DNA of 64,000 nucleotides from Helopsaltes ochotensis. Its lineage: Eukaryota > Chordata > Aves > Passeriformes > Locustellidae. Below the pieces are notes generated by a model. The model was not told the DNA's origin, did not search any database, and saw only the letters and a list, made by a program, of their open reading frames with translations. A program made the position numbers and the translations under genes. Of the stretch, positions 63,671 to 64,000 are shown piece by piece. Location: positions 316,011-380,010 of the forward strand of contig VXBM01000023.1 in NCBI GenBank assembly GCA_013400155.1, read 5' to 3'. Position 1 is the stretch's first letter, and the number at the start of each line of letters is the position of its first letter.

Positions 63671-64000
63671 AGATCACAGAATGGGTTGGGTTGGCAGGGA
63701 CCTTTAAAGGGCATCTACTCCAAACCCCCTGTGATGGGCAGGGACATCTTCAGTGAGATCAGTTTGCTTAGAGCTCCAGCTCTTGAATGTTTCCAGGAAT
63801 GGGGCATCTACCACATTTCCAGGCAACCAGTTCCAATGTTTCGTCACCATCATCGTAAATACCTTCTTCCTCATATCTAATCTAAATTGACCCTCCTTCA
63901 GTTTAAATCCAGGATCCCTTTTCCTATTATGACAGGCCCTGTAGAACGTTGTTCCCATCTGTCTTATAGGCTTCCTTCAAGATGATTTGGTTTACAGAGG
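63671..64000 (-). mobile_element. CR1 LINE 3' end, minus orientation, continues past the window
   Basis: Read on +, this is the reverse complement of a CR1 3' end. In order it shows gatcacagaatgggttgggt, cagggacctttaaagggcat, ccccctgtgatgggcaggga and gaatggggcatctaccac. It then shows ggcaaccagttccaatg, ttccttcttcctcatatcta, and ccctccttcagtttaaatcc. It is collinear and better preserved than the copy at 10.7 kb. The open frames here (both strands) are parts of the dead element. Confidence 0.92.

Noticed and set aside
8841..64000. KCNK5 or KCNK16 exons in the rest of the window
   Set aside because: No further GYGN or GFGD pore codons in a splice-bounded context were seen on either strand.
1..64000. 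CRISPR arrays, bacterial operons or plasmid/phage content
   Set aside because: The sequence is intron-bearing vertebrate DNA. No regularly spaced repeats or prokaryotic genes were found.

Overview
The window is vertebrate nuclear DNA, most likely from a passerine bird. It is AT-rich, with split genes, GT-AG introns and long gene-free stretches. The interspersed repeats are avian: CR1 LINE pieces (near 6.28, 10.74, 29.6 and 63.67 kb), two solo LTRs of endogenous retroviruses, and a tRNA-Ile-headed SINE with a CR1-like tail at 13.9-14.0 kb. That last one has the make-up of TguSINE1, a family described from passerines. The family names are recalled, not searched.

The only gene I can support is the 3' half of a two-pore-domain potassium channel on the + strand, best matched to KCNK17 (TALK-2/TASK-4). 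Three coding exons lie at 3671-3837, 4995-5163 and 6891-7186. All have consensus splice sites and compatible phases and no in-frame stop before the terminal TAG. They encode the first selectivity filter (GYGN), M2, M3, the second pore loop (GFGD), M4 and the cytosolic tail. The exons for the start codon, M1, the extracellular cap and most of the first pore helix lie upstream of base 1. The 3' UTR probably runs to about 8.84 kb (AATAAA at 8815). An antisense solo LTR sits in the intron at 3838-4994, and a decayed CR1 piece in the intron at 5164-6890.

From about 8.84 kb to 64 kb I recognise no protein-coding gene. In other vertebrates the gene downstream of KCNK17 in the same orientation is KCNK5, so this may be the KCNK17-KCNK5 interval, with KCNK5 beyond the right edge (inference). 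The interval holds the SINE, CR1 copies, a well-preserved 847-bp solo LTR at 59157-60003 with a 5-bp target duplication, simple repeats, several hairpin-forming inverted repeats, and a 184-base assembly gap at 33817-34000. Three exon-like open stretches (15985-16208, 34335-34405 and 34807-35235) are reported only as candidates.

I found no CRISPR array, functional tRNA or rRNA gene, operon or plainly new system. The items most worth checking are the LTR and SINE insertions as phylogenetic markers, the unidentified exon candidates, and the perfect hairpins.
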